NCBI GenBank assembly: GCA_902560685.1
Contig: CACEMT010000002.1
Span: forward strand, 64,861-128,860
Reading direction: 5' to 3'
From: an uncultured Pelagibacteraceae bacterium
Lineage (GTDB): Bacteria; Pseudomonadota; Alphaproteobacteria; Pelagibacterales; Pelagibacteraceae
DNA length: 64,000 nt
Under the pieces are notes generated by a model that was not told the DNA's origin, made no database searches, and saw nothing but the letters and a program-made list of their open reading frames with translations. The position numbers and the translations under genes are program-made. Below are positions 8,808-17,862 of the stretch, one piece after another; the first letter of the stretch is position 1, and each line of letters opens with the position of its first letter.

Positions 8808-9737
8808 TTAAAGCCTTGCACCAATTTGTTGGATAACTTTTGAAGACATTTCAGTTCCTTTTTCTAAACTTTCTTTAATTGATAAATTGTTTATGTGACC
8901 ATGTAAAAATCCAGCAGCAAAAAGATCTCCAGCCCCTGTTAAGTCAACAATTTTAAGATCTTTTTGAATTTCGCATTCAAAGACTTCATTTCCTTTTATG
9001 GCAATAGCTCCATTTTCACCTCGCGTAAGAACAATTAATTTACTAAGTTGTTTAGAAAAGTTTATTACTTCGTCAAAATTTTTAGCATCAATTAAAGATA
9101 TAATTTCTTGTTCATTAGCAAATGTAATATCTAATTTATTTTTTACTAAATCTAAAAAATGAGGTTTATGTCTATCAACACAAAATTGATCGGATAATGA
9201 CATTGCAACTTTATTTGCACTGCTTATTGCTTTATCAAATGCTTTTTTAGGTTCACCTTCATCCCAAAGATAACCTTCAAGAAATATTATTTCACTTTTT
9301 TTAATTGCATCAGAACTAATATCACTTTCATTAATTTTTCCTGCAGTCCCTAAGAATGTACACATTGTTCTTTCAGAATCTGGTGTAACTAAAATTAAGC
9401 ATGTTCCAGTTGGCAGTTGCTCTTTTTTTTTGGAGTAAAAATATTCCACATTTTCTTTTTTTAATCCTTCCTCATATTTACTTCCAAGATCGTCATCAGA
9501 TACTTTTCCTATAAATCCTACTTTATTGCCTAGTTGAGATATACCTACTATTGAGTTTGCTACTGAACCGCCTGAAACAGTTTTTTCTATTTTAAGATTT
9601 GTTAATAATTTTTTAAATTCATTTTCATCAAAAATTAATTTCATAGTACTTTTGGTCAAATTATTTTGAACTATAAAATTGTCATCAACTTTGCATATAA
9701 CATCTACAATCGCATTTCCTATTCCTAAAATTTTCAT
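8808..9737 (-). CDS. PfkB-family carbohydrate/nucleoside kinase (adenosine kinase-like)
   Basis: A 309-aa ribokinase-fold kinase. GSVANSIVGISQLG is the N-terminal substrate-binding region (PfkB signature 1 area), FIGKVSDDDLG follows, and the catalytic-base signature appears as DLTGAGDLFAAGFLHG near residue 260, with Asp as base. The start MKILGIGNAIVDVICKVDDNF is family-typical. Alphaproteobacterial relatives are annotated as adenosine kinases or sugar kinases; sequence alone does not settle the substrate. It is the last gene of the dapB-nth-pfkB minus-strand run, 2 nt after nth, and ends 1 nt from the convergent arfA-like gene. Confidence 0.85.
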   Translation of the reverse strand: MKILGIGNAIVDVICKVDDNFIVQNNLTKSTMKLIFDENEFKKLLTNLKIEKTVSGGSVANSIVGISQLGNKVGFIGKVSDDDLGSKYEEGLKKENVEYFYSKKKEQLPTGTCLILVTPDSERTMCTFLGTAGKINESDISSDAIKKSEIIFLEGYLWDEGEPKKAFDKAISSANKVAMSLSDQFCVDRHKPHFLDLVKNKLDITFANEQEIISLIDAKNFDEVINFSKQLSKLIVLTRGENGAIAIKGNEVFECEIQKDLKIVDLTGAGDLFAAGFLHGHINNLSIKESLEKGTEMSSKVIQQIGARL

Positions 9738-9739
9738 AA

Positions 9740-10393
9740 TTAAGCTTTCTTTGTTTTTATTGGTGATTTTCTATTAGGATAACAAGTCGTACAAATTTTA
9801 CAAGTTAAACCATAGCACTCTCTGGCTTTACAATATTCTCTGCCATAATAAATTATTTGTAGGTGGAGCTTATTCCAAAATTTTTTGGGGAATAATCTTT
9901 TTAAATCCATCTCAGTTTGAATAACATTTTTACCATTAGTTAGACCCCATCTTTGTGCTAGTCTATGAATATGTGTATCAACCGGAAAAGCTGGGTGTCC
10001 AAAACCTTGAGACATAACGACACTAGCAGTTTTATGTCCAACACCTGGAAGCTGTTCAAGCTGTTCAAATGTTTCTGGAACTTTTCCTTTGTATTTTTTA
10101 ATTAATTGTTTTGAAAGAAAGTAGATACTTTTGGCTTTAACTCTAAAGATACCAATACTTTTAATTAAAGTTTCAATTTTTTTTCTTCCTAATTTAACAA
10201 AGTGCTCTGGTTTATTGTATTTTGGATAAATATTTTTTGTAACATTATTTACATTTACATCTGTAGTTTGAGCAGAGAGCAATACAGATATCAATAAAGT
10301 AAATTTATTTCTATGCTTTAAAGGAATAGGTGTTTTTGGATAAATTTTATTTAATATACTTAATATTATTTTAGATCTTTGAATTTCATTCAT
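9740..10393 (-). CDS. nth: Endonuclease III (DNA glycosylase/AP lyase)
   Basis: Removes oxidised pyrimidines in base-excision repair and cleaves the resulting abasic site. The helix-hairpin-helix LEQLPGVGHKTASVVM carries the catalytic Lys near residue 120, and FPVDTHIHRLAQRWGL the catalytic Asp near 138. Length 217 aa is normal. The C-terminal iron-sulfur loop is unusual: it reads YCKARECYGLTCKICTTC, with five Cys spaced C-x4-C-x4-C-x2-C-x2-C instead of the classical C-x6-C-x2-C-x5-C; the first, third-from-last and last positions can be aligned but the second ligand is displaced. Its start overlaps the dapB stop by 4 nt. Confidence 0.94.
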   Translation of the reverse strand: MNEIQRSKIILSILNKIYPKTPIPLKHRNKFTLLISVLLSAQTTDVNVNNVTKNIYPKYNKPEHFVKLGRKKIETLIKSIGIFRVKAKSIYFLSKQLIKKYKGKVPETFEQLEQLPGVGHKTASVVMSQGFGHPAFPVDTHIHRLAQRWGLTNGKNVIQTEMDLKRLFPKKFWNKLHLQIIYYGREYCKARECYGLTCKICTTCYPNRKSPIKTKKA

Positions 10394-11166
10394 TTAAAAT
10401 TCAAAACATCTCTCATTGAATAAAGCCCAGGTTTTTTCATCATTAACCATTTTGCAGCAGTAAAAGCACCTTCCGAATAAAGAGCTCTATCAAATGCTTC
10501 ATGATTTAATGTAATGATTTCTTTACCACTTGAGAAAGTCACTTCATGCTCACCAACAACTTCATCTTTTCTTAATGAATTAAAATTAATTTTTTTTCCA
10601 TAAGGAAAAGTTTTTTTGTTTAAATATTTTTTACCCATTAATTTATAAAAATCTTTTTTCTTTCCCACGGCTATTCCTTTGCCAAGCATCAAAGCTGTGC
10701 CAGAAGGATGATCTTTTTTATGTTTATGATGAATTTCAAAAATTTTGCTTAAAAAGTTATCGCCGAGAGATTTAGATGCTATTTCAGTTAAATACATTAA
10801 TAAATTTATACCTAAACTCATATTACCTGCTCTAAGTATTGGTATTTTTTTTGAATATTTTTTGATTAAATTTTCCTCTTTTTTTGAAAATCCAGTTGTT
10901 CCAATTACTACTCTTTTTTTTAGTTTTGCAGCAATTTTCAAAACCTCAAATGTGCATTTAGGAACCGTAAAATCTATTATTATATTAGTATTTTTAAATG
11001 CACTTTCAGTATTAAGACTAGGTTTGATTCCAAGAATTTTTTTATTTATAATTCTATTTTCAGTAAGGGCTACTAATTTAAAATTTTTATCTGATTTAGC
11101 AGATTTAATTATCTGTTGTCCCATTCTTCCCATGCAGCCAGTTATTGCTAAATTAATTTTTTTCAT
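10390..11166 (-). CDS. dapB: 4-hydroxy-tetrahydrodipicolinate reductase
   Basis: Catalyses the NAD(P)H-dependent reduction step of the diaminopimelate/lysine pathway; lysA, the last step, lies at 54.4 kb. The nucleotide-binding GCMGRMGQQI starts at residue 10, VIGTTGFSKKE follows, and the catalytic His/Lys region reads IFEIHHKHKKDHPSGTAL. FDRALYSEGAFTAAKWL is the conserved C-terminal tetramer region. 258 aa is close to the usual 260-270. First gene of dapB-nth-pfkB; divergent from the small SHOCT gene with 29 nt between starts. dnaJ-dapB neighbourhood is frequent in proteobacteria. Confidence 0.95.
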   Translation of the reverse strand: MKKINLAITGCMGRMGQQIIKSAKSDKNFKLVALTENRIINKKILGIKPSLNTESAFKNTNIIIDFTVPKCTFEVLKIAAKLKKRVVIGTTGFSKKEENLIKKYSKKIPILRAGNMSLGINLLMYLTEIASKSLGDNFLSKIFEIHHKHKKDHPSGTALMLGKGIAVGKKKDFYKLMGKKYLNKKTFPYGKKINFNSLRKDEVVGEHEVTFSSGKEIITLNHEAFDRALYSEGAFTAAKWLMMKKPGLYSMRDVLNFK

Positions 11167-11195
11167 TTAGTAATAATTGTTTATAGAAAAAAAAA

Positions 11196-11435
11196 ATGCA
11201 ATCAATAATATTTATTACATTATCAGTAATAATCATGGGTTTTGTATTATTTTTAGGAGTGAAAGCAATTCAAAAAGGTTTAAATGCAAAAAATAATAAA
11301 GAATTCAATCAAGAAAAAAGTGATGAATTAAATAATAGTATTTCTGAAGAACTAGAAAAATTAAATGAATTATTTAAATCTGGTGCAATTTCAGAAGAAG
11401 ACTTTCAGAAAGCAAAGAAAAAAATTTTAGATTAA
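11196..11435 (+). CDS. Small membrane protein with SHOCT-like C-terminal helix
   Basis: A 79-aa protein with one N-terminal membrane segment (SIIFITLSVIIMGFVLFLGVKAI) and a charged linker. The last 30 residues, ISEELEKLNELFKSGAISEEDFQKAKKKIL, are a clear SHOCT (short C-terminal) motif, found in many unrelated proteins and thought to mediate oligomerisation. No enzymatic function is suggested. It is monocistronic, divergent from dapB and convergent with dnaJ, sharing the TTAA stop overlap. The clean frame, conserved motif and tight fit between neighbours support it as a real gene. Confidence 0.75.
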   Translation: MQSIIFITLSVIIMGFVLFLGVKAIQKGLNAKNNKEFNQEKSDELNNSISEELEKLNELFKSGAISEEDFQKAKKKILD

Positions 11436-12556
11436 CTTTTCCAAAAACTTTTAGCTTTTTGAAAGAATTTTTTAATGCTTGGATTTGATTTTTCATTTTC
11501 AATTTCTCTAAATTTTTCAAGTAATTCCTTCTGCTCTTTATTTAGCGAAATAGGCACTTCAGTATTTACTTGAACATAAAGGTCACCAAATCCACTTCCT
11601 CTCATATACGGCATTCCTTTTGCTTTTAGCCTAAATTGTTTTCCACTTTGAGTCCCTGATGGTATTTTAATTTTCGCTTTTCCCCCATCAACGGTTGGTA
11701 TTTCAATGGATGTTCCTAAGGCTGCATCTGCAATAGAAATTGGGCATTCAAAAAATAAATTTTCGTCTGATCTCTTAAAAAGATCATGTGAATAAACATT
11801 AATAAATAAATATAAATCACCATTTCCTGCTCCTCTAGATCCAGCTTCACCTTTGCCGGTAAGTCGTATTCTTGTTCCATCATCAACTCCTTTTGGAATT
11901 GAAACTGAAAGTCTTTTTGAAGCTTGCTTTTTACCCTGTCCTCCACAGCCAGTACATGGATTAGTTATCATTTCACCTGATCCAGAACATTGTGGGCAAG
12001 TTTGTTGAACAGTGAAAAAACCTTGACTCGATCTAACCTGGCCGTGACCACCACACATAGAACATGAATTAGTATCGTGACCAGGTTTTGATCCTGATCC
12101 TTTGCAGATATCACATTTTTCGGAAGTTGAAAATTTTATGTCCTGTTTTTTTCCAGAATAAGCTTCTTCCAGAGTAATTGATAAATCATATCTTAAGTCA
12201 GATCCTCTATTATTTGATCTTCTTGATCGTCTTCCACCACCAAATCCTTCTCCAAAAAAATCTTCAAATATATCTGAAAAAGAACCTGAAAAATCAAAAT
12301 TACCGAAACCTCCTCTTCCACCGCCTCCATTTTCAAACGCTGCATGTCCAAAGCTATCATAGCTTTGCTTACGTTCGGAGTTAGAGAGAACATGATAGGC
12401 TTCAGAAGCTTCTTTAAATTTTTCTTCAGCTGCTTTATCACCTTTGTTTTTGTCTGGGTGATGTTTTACTGCTAATTTTCTATATGCTGATTTTATTTGA
12501 TCAGGAGTTGCACTTTTGTTTACACCTAGGACGTCGTAATAATCTCTTTTTGCCAT
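11432..12556 (-). CDS. dnaJ: Chaperone protein DnaJ (type I Hsp40)
   Basis: Delivers unfolded clients to DnaK and stimulates its ATPase. Domains in order: J domain with HPDKNKGDK (HPD loop near residue 33), Gly/Phe-rich linker (ENGGGGRGGFGNFDFSGSF, then GFGGGRR), zinc-binding region with four CxxCxGxG-type repeats (CDICKGSGS, CSMCGGHG, CPQCSGSG, CTGCGGQG), and the two C-terminal client-binding barrels. 374 aa is full length. It follows dnaK by 26 nt on the minus strand and is the last gene of grpE-dnaK-dnaJ. Confidence 0.97.
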   Translation of the reverse strand: MAKRDYYDVLGVNKSATPDQIKSAYRKLAVKHHPDKNKGDKAAEEKFKEASEAYHVLSNSERKQSYDSFGHAAFENGGGGRGGFGNFDFSGSFSDIFEDFFGEGFGGGRRSRRSNNRGSDLRYDLSITLEEAYSGKKQDIKFSTSEKCDICKGSGSKPGHDTNSCSMCGGHGQVRSSQGFFTVQQTCPQCSGSGEMITNPCTGCGGQGKKQASKRLSVSIPKGVDDGTRIRLTGKGEAGSRGAGNGDLYLFINVYSHDLFKRSDENLFFECPISIADAALGTSIEIPTVDGGKAKIKIPSGTQSGKQFRLKAKGMPYMRGSGFGDLYVQVNTEVPISLNKEQKELLEKFREIENEKSNPSIKKFFQKAKSFWKS

Positions 12557-12582
12557 AACTAATTAGACAAATAGTTGTTAGC

Positions 12583-14511
12583 TTAGGCGCTTTTTTCTTT
12601 ATTATCGTCCTTTACTTCTTCAAAGTCTGCATCAACAACATTATCGTCTTTTTTTCCTTCTTCTTTTTCTTTTGCATCTTTTGGTGCATCACCAGGTTTA
12701 GCACTTTGCTGGGATTTATAAATTGCCTCACCTAATTTCATTGAAGCTTGGACTAAATCTTGTGTTTTTTTCTTAATATCTTCAATATCAGTTCCTTTAA
12801 GTGCGTTTCTTAAATTTGCAGAGGCAGTTTCGATTGCTTTTTTATCAGCGTCAGAAACTTTACTGCCATGTTCTTTTAGGTTTTTCTCTGTAGAGTGTAA
12901 TAAAGTATCAGCTTGGTTTCTTGCATCAACCGCTTCTCTTTTTTTCTTATCAGCTTCTTTATTTGACTCTGCTTCTTTGACCATTTTATTAATCTCTTCT
13001 TCACTTAAACCACCAGAAGCTTGAATTTGAATTTTCTGCTCTTTTCCAGTCCCCTTATCTTTTGCAGAAACATTTACAATTCCATTAGCATCAATATCAA
13101 AAGTAACTTCTACTTGAGGCACTCCCCTTGGAGCTGGTGCTATTCCTACTAATTCAAAATTTCCAAGTAATTTGTTGTCTGATGCCATTTCTCTTTCACC
13201 CTGAAGCACTCTTATAGATACAGCTGGCTGATTGTCTTCAGCAGTAGAAAAAACTTGGCTTTTTTTAGTTGGTATAGTTGTATTTTTATCAATAAGCTTT
13301 GTTGATACACCGCCAAGAGTCTCAATTCCTAACGACAAAGGTGTAACATCTAACAATAATACATCTTTAACATCTCCTTGAAGTACTCCCGCTTGAATTG
13401 CAGCACCCATAGCTACAACCTCATCAGGGTTTACACTTTTGTTAGGCTCTTTTCCGAAGAAGTTTTTTACCTCTTCAATTACTTTGGGCATTCTTGTCAT
13501 TCCGCCAACTAAAATTATTTCGTTAATTTCACTCGCAGATAATCCAGCATCTTTAAGTGCAGTCTTGCAAGGTGGAATTGTTCTTCCAATTAAATCTTCA
13601 ACCAAAGCCTCTAATTTTGCTCTAGTCATTTTTAAATTAATGTGTTTTGGACCTGTTTTATCTGCAGTTATAAACGGTAAGTTAATTTCTGTTTGAGTAG
13701 CAGAAGATAATTCAATCTTTGCTTTTTCAGCAGCTTCTTTTAATCTTTGTAAAGCAAGTTTATCTGATTTTAAATCAATTCCATTTTCTTTTTTGAATTC
13801 ACTTAGTAAATAATCTACAATAGTGTTGTCAAAATCTTCACCACCCAGAAATGTATCACCATTAGTAGACTTTACTTCAAAAACTCCATCACCAAGTTCT
13901 AATATAGAAACATCAAAAGTTCCTCCACCCAAATCATAAACTGCAATTTTTTTATTTTGTTTTTTATCTAAACCATAAGCCAAAGAAGCAGCCGTTGGTT
14001 CATTAATTATTCTTAAAACTTCTAATCCAGCAATTTTTCCAGCATCTTTAGTTGCTTGTCTTTGAGCATCATTAAAGTAAGCAGGAACTGTGATTACTGC
14101 TTTGGTAACCTCTTGACCAAGATATTTTTCAGCTGTTTCTTTCATTTTTTGTAAAACAAATGCTGAAATTTGAGAAGGAGAATATTTTTTACCTTGAGAT
14201 TCTATCCATGCATCACCACCGTCTGATTTGATAATTTTAAATGGAGAAGTTTCAATATCTTTTTTAACTGTTTGGTCTTCAAAGTTTCTACCTATCAGTC
14301 TTTTAACTGCAAAAATTGTATTTTCTGGGTTTGTAACTGCTTGCCTTTTTGCAGGTTGACCAACTAATTTTTCTTCACCTTCAGTGAAAGCAACTACTGA
14401 AGGAGTTGTTCTTGCGCCTTCAGCATTTTCTAAAACTTTTGGCTGCGTACCTTCCATAATTGATACACATGAGTTAGTTGTTCCTAAATCTATTCCTATT
14501 ACTTTGCTCAT
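12583..14511 (-). CDS. dnaK: Chaperone protein DnaK (Hsp70)
   Basis: ATP-dependent general chaperone. The nucleotide-binding domain shows [13 protein letters not shown] (phosphate 1), [15 protein letters not shown] (phosphate 2) and [14 protein letters not shown]; the interdomain linker is [11 protein letters not shown]; the substrate-binding domain follows and the C-terminus ends in an acidic/Lys tail after the lid. 642 aa is full length. The gene is flanked by grpE upstream (58 nt spacer) and dnaJ downstream. It is slightly richer in G+C than most neighbours, as expected for an abundant protein. Confidence 0.98.
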   Translation of the reverse strand: MSKVIGIDLGTTNSCVSIMEGTQPKVLENAEGARTTPSVVAFTEGEEKLVGQPAKRQAVTNPENTIFAVKRLIGRNFEDQTVKKDIETSPFKIIKSDGGDAWIESQGKKYSPSQISAFVLQKMKETAEKYLGQEVTKAVITVPAYFNDAQRQATKDAGKIAGLEVLRIINEPTAASLAYGLDKKQNKKIAVYDLGGGTFDVSILELGDGVFEVKSTNGDTFLGGEDFDNTIVDYLLSEFKKENGIDLKSDKLALQRLKEAAEKAKIELSSATQTEINLPFITADKTGPKHINLKMTRAKLEALVEDLIGRTIPPCKTALKDAGLSASEINEIILVGGMTRMPKVIEEVKNFFGKEPNKSVNPDEVVAMGAAIQAGVLQGDVKDVLLLDVTPLSLGIETLGGVSTKLIDKNTTIPTKKSQVFSTAEDNQPAVSIRVLQGEREMASDNKLLGNFELVGIAPAPRGVPQVEVTFDIDANGIVNVSAKDKGTGKEQKIQIQASGGLSEEEINKMVKEAESNKEADKKKREAVDARNQADTLLHSTEKNLKEHGSKVSDADKKAIETASANLRNALKGTDIEDIKKKTQDLVQASMKLGEAIYKSQQSAKPGDAPKDAKEKEEGKKDDNVVDADFEEVKDDNKEKSA

Positions 14512-14529
14512 AATTTACTTTCCTAATTC

Positions 14530-14557
14530 ATATATGTGTTATTTGTTAATCTACAAG
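14530..14557 (-). promoter_or_regulatory. Possible heat-shock (sigma-32-like) promoter of dnaK
   Basis: In the 58-nt spacer between grpE and dnaK, the minus strand reads CTTGTAG, 14 nt, CATATAT, a loose match to the RpoH pattern (CTTGAAA / CCCCATNT or the alphaproteobacterial CTTG / CCTATAT variant). It is placed about 20 nt before the dnaK start. The match is partial in an AT-rich background, so this is only a candidate. Confidence 0.28.
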
Positions 14558-14569
14558 TTCCTTAAAAAA

Positions 14570-15193
14570 CTAATTTTTATTAGATTTTGATTGATTTTCC
14601 TCACTTTTTTGATTTTGTTTTAAATCTTCATCTTTTTCACTCGATTTTTTTGAAACAGCTACTAGAGAGGGTCTAAGCAATCTATCTTTCATCATGAACC
14701 CTTTCTGTATTTCCTGTACTACTGTTCCTGGTTCTTTATTATTATCTTCAACTTCCATCATTGCTTGATGTAGATTAGGATCTAATTTCTGATCAATTGA
14801 ATTAATTTCTTCAATATTATTTTTTTTTAATATTGAGATCATATCTTTTTGAATTACATTTAGATGTTCAACTGTCTTTTTTAGCGTTTCAGAATTTTTT
14901 AGTTTTTCATCATTTTCTAATGCAAATTTTGACCTTTCCAAATTATCAACTAAATTTAAAGTTTCTCTAGCTAGTGAAAAACCTCCATAGTCAAATGCGT
15001 CGTCTTTTTCTTTTTCAAATCTTCTTCTTTGATTTTCAATTTCTGCATAAGCTCTCGCAAGTTTATCCTCTAATCCTTTTATTTTATCTTCTGGTTTTAA
15101 ATCTTTATTTTCAGGAGTTTTAACTGTGTCTTTATTTTCCTTAATATCGTTATTGTCTTCAGATTGAGAGTTTTGGTTTTCTTCTTTTTCCAT
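14570..15193 (-). CDS. grpE: Nucleotide exchange factor GrpE
   Basis: Releases ADP from DnaK. At 207 aa it has the normal architecture: an acidic/polar N-terminal tail (about residues 1-35), a long dimerising coiled coil including LARAYAEIENQRRRFEKEKDDA (near residues 45-65), a four-helix bundle (LARETLNLVDNLERS), and the beta domain with LDPNLHQAMMEVED and the conserved end KGFMMKDRLLRPSLVAVSK. The last about 25 residues are polar and probably disordered. It is divergent from rdgB with only 36 nt between starts. No hrcA is present next to it, although grpE follows hrcA in many alphaproteobacteria. Confidence 0.95.
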   Translation of the reverse strand: MEKEENQNSQSEDNNDIKENKDTVKTPENKDLKPEDKIKGLEDKLARAYAEIENQRRRFEKEKDDAFDYGGFSLARETLNLVDNLERSKFALENDEKLKNSETLKKTVEHLNVIQKDMISILKKNNIEEINSIDQKLDPNLHQAMMEVEDNNKEPGTVVQEIQKGFMMKDRLLRPSLVAVSKKSSEKDEDLKQNQKSEENQSKSNKN

Positions 15194-15229
15194 ACCCTTC
15201 TATATGGTAAGAAAAATGATAATTTCCAG

Positions 15230-15832
15230 ATGAAAAAAAAAAAAATTTTAAATTTATTTATTGGCTCCAATAATCCAGGCAAAATAAAGGAAATAAGAGA
15301 TTTATTACCTAAAACAACGCAAATTTTAACACCCAAAAATTTTAATTTAAAGAGCCCAAAAGAGACCGGATCAACATTTGAAGAAAATTCATTTCTTAAG
15401 GCAAAATTTTTCTCAAAAAAAACTAAAATGATTTGTTTAGCAGACGATTCTGGTCTTGAAGTAGATAGTTTAAAAAAATTGCCAGGAATATATTCAGCAA
15501 GGTGGGGAGGAAAAAAAAATAATTTTAATCTAGCAATTAAGAAAGTTTATAAAAAATTAAAAAAAAATAATAAGAATTGGTATAAAATAAAACAGACTGC
15601 TAGATTTGTTTGTGTACTCACAATATATTGGCCAAATAATAAATTTGTAATTGTTAATGGTATTGTAGAGGGAACTATTTCTAAGTTTAAAAAAGGCAAT
15701 AATGGTTTTGGATATGATCCTATATTTATACCTTTAAAAAAAAAACTTACTTTTGGGCAAATGAAGCCTAAAGAAAAATATAAAATAGATCATAGAATTA
15801 AAGCCTTTAAAAAGATTAAAAAATTTTTCTAA
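15230..15832 (+). CDS. rdgB: dITP/XTP pyrophosphatase (RdgB/HAM1 family)
   Basis: Hydrolyses non-canonical purine triphosphates (dITP, XTP) to keep them out of DNA. I trim the track start to the ATG at 15230 (MKKKKILNLFIGSNNPGK), because the first 22 residues of the track ORF are an unlikely hydrophobic extension into the grpE promoter and the SNNPGK motif should lie near the N-terminus. Other motifs in order: FEENSFLKAKFFS, CLADDSGLEVDSL, GIYSARWGG, GFGYDPIFIP, and FGQMKPKEKYKIDHRIKA. About 200 aa, normal length. It overlaps the convergent LpoA-like gene by 17 nt. Confidence 0.94.
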   Translation: MKKKKILNLFIGSNNPGKIKEIRDLLPKTTQILTPKNFNLKSPKETGSTFEENSFLKAKFFSKKTKMICLADDSGLEVDSLKKLPGIYSARWGGKKNNFNLAIKKVYKKLKKNNKNWYKIKQTARFVCVLTIYWPNNKFVIVNGIVEGTISKFKKGNNGFGYDPIFIPLKKKLTFGQMKPKEKYKIDHRIKAFKKIKKFF

Positions 15833-16967
15833 AATTATTATTTTCAGCTACATAAAAGTTTAATATGTGGCTTATTTTGTTTTTATTTATTTCAAAAATT
15901 CCTATTTTTCCCTTAAATTTATTTTTTTTATAAAAAATTTTATTATCAATAACAAAATCATTTTTGTATATTAAAAAATATACTAATCCCACTAAGTCAA
16001 AGCTTAAAAAAGATATTTGATTAGGGTAATCATTGTAAATTTTAAAGTATTCTGAAACAAAATTATCATAATTTTCTTTATTTATTGATGGAAAGTATAT
16101 TGGTTGTAGGTTTTCTTCTTTTAGAATCGATTTATCAAACCATTGATTAAGGGTTATATAATTTACCCTATTTGAAGATACATCTGTATATAACAATGAA
16201 GTAGTAACGCTTTTTAAACTTTCGTCAAAATCTGCAATAATAACTGAATCAAAATTAATCCCACCTAAGGTATCTTTTTTTTCTAGATTCAAAATTTTAT
16301 TTTCTTTATTAGCTTCATCAGAATTTTCTAATCTTTTTATTTCATCTTTTAAATTTTGTTTTCTTATTTTATATCTAGTTAGTTTTTCTATTTGGGATGT
16401 TAATATTGTTGGGTCAGTATCATATACAAATTTATCTTTTAGTTTAATTTTAGTTTTAACAACAGCGTCTTCAATTTCACTTCTAAAGTTTGAGTTTGGA
16501 ATTAGCAAAATACTTCTTTCTAGATTGTTAAATTCTTGAAATTTTTTTATGGCTTTTATTTGTGAAATTGCATTTATTCCTCCATTAATAACATTATTTG
16601 CATTATTTGTGTTTGTGTTGGAAAGAGATAAAAAAGTAATTTCTTTTAAATCTTTTAAATATTCAAGATTTTTATTAAATACAGGTCCTATTATTATTTT
16701 TATACCTTGTTCTTGAAGTTCTTTTGAAACTTTCAAGGTAATCTTTGGATCATCCCTAGTATCTTTTGGAATAATTTTTATCTTATTATTATCGATTTTA
16801 TTTATTGCTAATCTTGTAGCCTTTAAAATTGAATCTCCAATTTCTTTATATTCTCCTGATAAAGGAACAACCAAACCAATTTTAATTTTTTCATCAGCTG
16901 AAATTTGATGAATATTAAGTATTAAACCTATTAACGTAAAAATAATAAATTGAATAATTTTTTTCAT
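15816..16967 (-). CDS. LpoA-like penicillin-binding-protein activator (periplasmic-binding fold)
   Basis: An exported 383-aa protein with the type I periplasmic-binding fold. I use the ATG at 16967, giving the signal peptide MKKIIQFIIFTLIGLILNIHQISA; the 33 extra residues of the track start precede it without purpose and reach into rsmI. KIKIGLVVPLSGEYKEIGDSILKATRLAI is the opening strand-helix, typical of LppC/LpoA and branched-chain amino-acid binding proteins. The neighbours rsmI (divergent) and a BON lipoprotein repeat the E. coli rsmI-lpoA...dolP cluster, favouring LpoA, which activates PBP1A. No lipobox is visible, unlike E. coli LpoA. A transporter-type binding protein is the alternative. 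Confidence 0.72.
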   Translation of the reverse strand: MKKIIQFIIFTLIGLILNIHQISADEKIKIGLVVPLSGEYKEIGDSILKATRLAINKIDNNKIKIIPKDTRDDPKITLKVSKELQEQGIKIIIGPVFNKNLEYLKDLKEITFLSLSNTNTNNANNVINGGINAISQIKAIKKFQEFNNLERSILLIPNSNFRSEIEDAVVKTKIKLKDKFVYDTDPTILTSQIEKLTRYKIRKQNLKDEIKRLENSDEANKENKILNLEKKDTLGGINFDSVIIADFDESLKSVTTSLLYTDVSSNRVNYITLNQWFDKSILKEENLQPIYFPSINKENYDNFVSEYFKIYNDYPNQISFLSFDLVGLVYFLIYKNDFVIDNKIFYKKNKFKGKIGIFEINKNKISHILNFYVAENNNFRKIF

Positions 16968-16998
16968 TTTAATGATAATATTATAATCTATTAAAATA

Positions 16999-17862
16999 AT
17001 GAATCTACAGACTGACCCAAAAATAAATAAATTAAAATCTGGTTTATATATTGTTTCTACTCCCATAGGTAATTTAGATGATATAACTCTGAGAGCATTG
17101 GAAATATTAAGAAAATCAGACCATATTTTATGTGAAGATACAAGAGTTTCAAAAAAATTGTTAACTAAGTATAAAATTAAATCGAATTTAATTTCTAATC
17201 ACAAATTTAATGAAAAAAAAAATATTAAAAAAATTATTGATATTTTAAAAACACAAGCAATTGTATCTTTAATATCTGATGCCGGAACTCCTACTATTTC
17301 TGATCCAGGCAATATACTTATTAATGAATGTGTAAATAACAAAATAAATCTATTTCCTATACCAGGACCTTCTGCGCCTATTGCAGCTCTTTCAATAAGT
17401 GGTTTTTCAAATAAATATTATTTTTATGGTTTTTTTCCTGAAAATAATTCCGAAATAAATAAAAACTTTGAAAATTTATCTAAAATTAATGCTTCAATTG
17501 TATTTTTTATATCTGCAAAAAAATTTAATAGATCAATAGGAATAATCAAAAAATATTTTTTAGATAGGAATATTTTAATTTGCAAGGAAATAACTAAATA
17601 TTATGAGGAATATTTTAGGTTTAAAGTTAATGAGATAGATCAAAAAAATATAACTTTAAAGGGTGAGATTACACTAGTACTTTCAGAAAAAAAAATTGAA
17701 AATAAAACTTCGAATAATCTAAGCGAATCTGATAAAATAAAAATAGGAAAATTAATAAAAAAACTAAGTATCAAAGAAATTGTAGATTTAATCAAAGATG
17801 GAAAAAATATACCTAAAAAAGAAATTTATAATTATTGCTTAAAAATAAAAAATGAAAAATAA
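16999..17862 (+). CDS. rsmI: 16S rRNA (cytidine-1402 2'-O) methyltransferase
   Basis: Methylates the ribose of C1402 in the 16S rRNA decoding centre using SAM. Tetrapyrrole-methylase fold motifs are in order: YIVSTPIGNLDDITLRALEIL near the N-terminus, ILCEDTRVSKKLL, VSLISDAGTPTISDPG, and PIPGPSAPIAALSISG. 287 aa is typical. It is divergent from the LpoA-like gene (31 nt) and overlaps the following BON lipoprotein gene by 11 nt. A yraN-type nuclease gene, often placed next to rsmI, is absent here. Confidence 0.95.
   Translation: MNLQTDPKINKLKSGLYIVSTPIGNLDDITLRALEILRKSDHILCEDTRVSKKLLTKYKIKSNLISNHKFNEKKNIKKIIDILKTQAIVSLISDAGTPTISDPGNILINECVNNKINLFPIPGPSAPIAALSISGFSNKYYFYGFFPENNSEINKNFENLSKINASIVFFISAKKFNRSIGIIKKYFLDRNILICKEITKYYEEYFRFKVNEIDQKNITLKGEITLVLSEKKIENKTSNNLSESDKIKIGKLIKKLSIKEIVDLIKDGKNIPKKEIYNYCLKIKNEK

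Noticed and set aside
10745-11170. 141-aa ORF antisense to dapB
   Set aside because: Covers conserved dapB motifs on the other strand; no independent support.
11716-12441. Extra frames inside dnaJ (76, 82 and 68 aa)
   Set aside because: Out-of-frame or antisense shadows of the Gly-rich and zinc-binding dnaJ coding sequence.
15164-15229. N-terminal 22-residue extension of rdgB in the track
   Set aside because: Hydrophobic lead-in not seen in the family; the SNNPGK motif belongs near the N-terminus and the extension overlaps the grpE start region.
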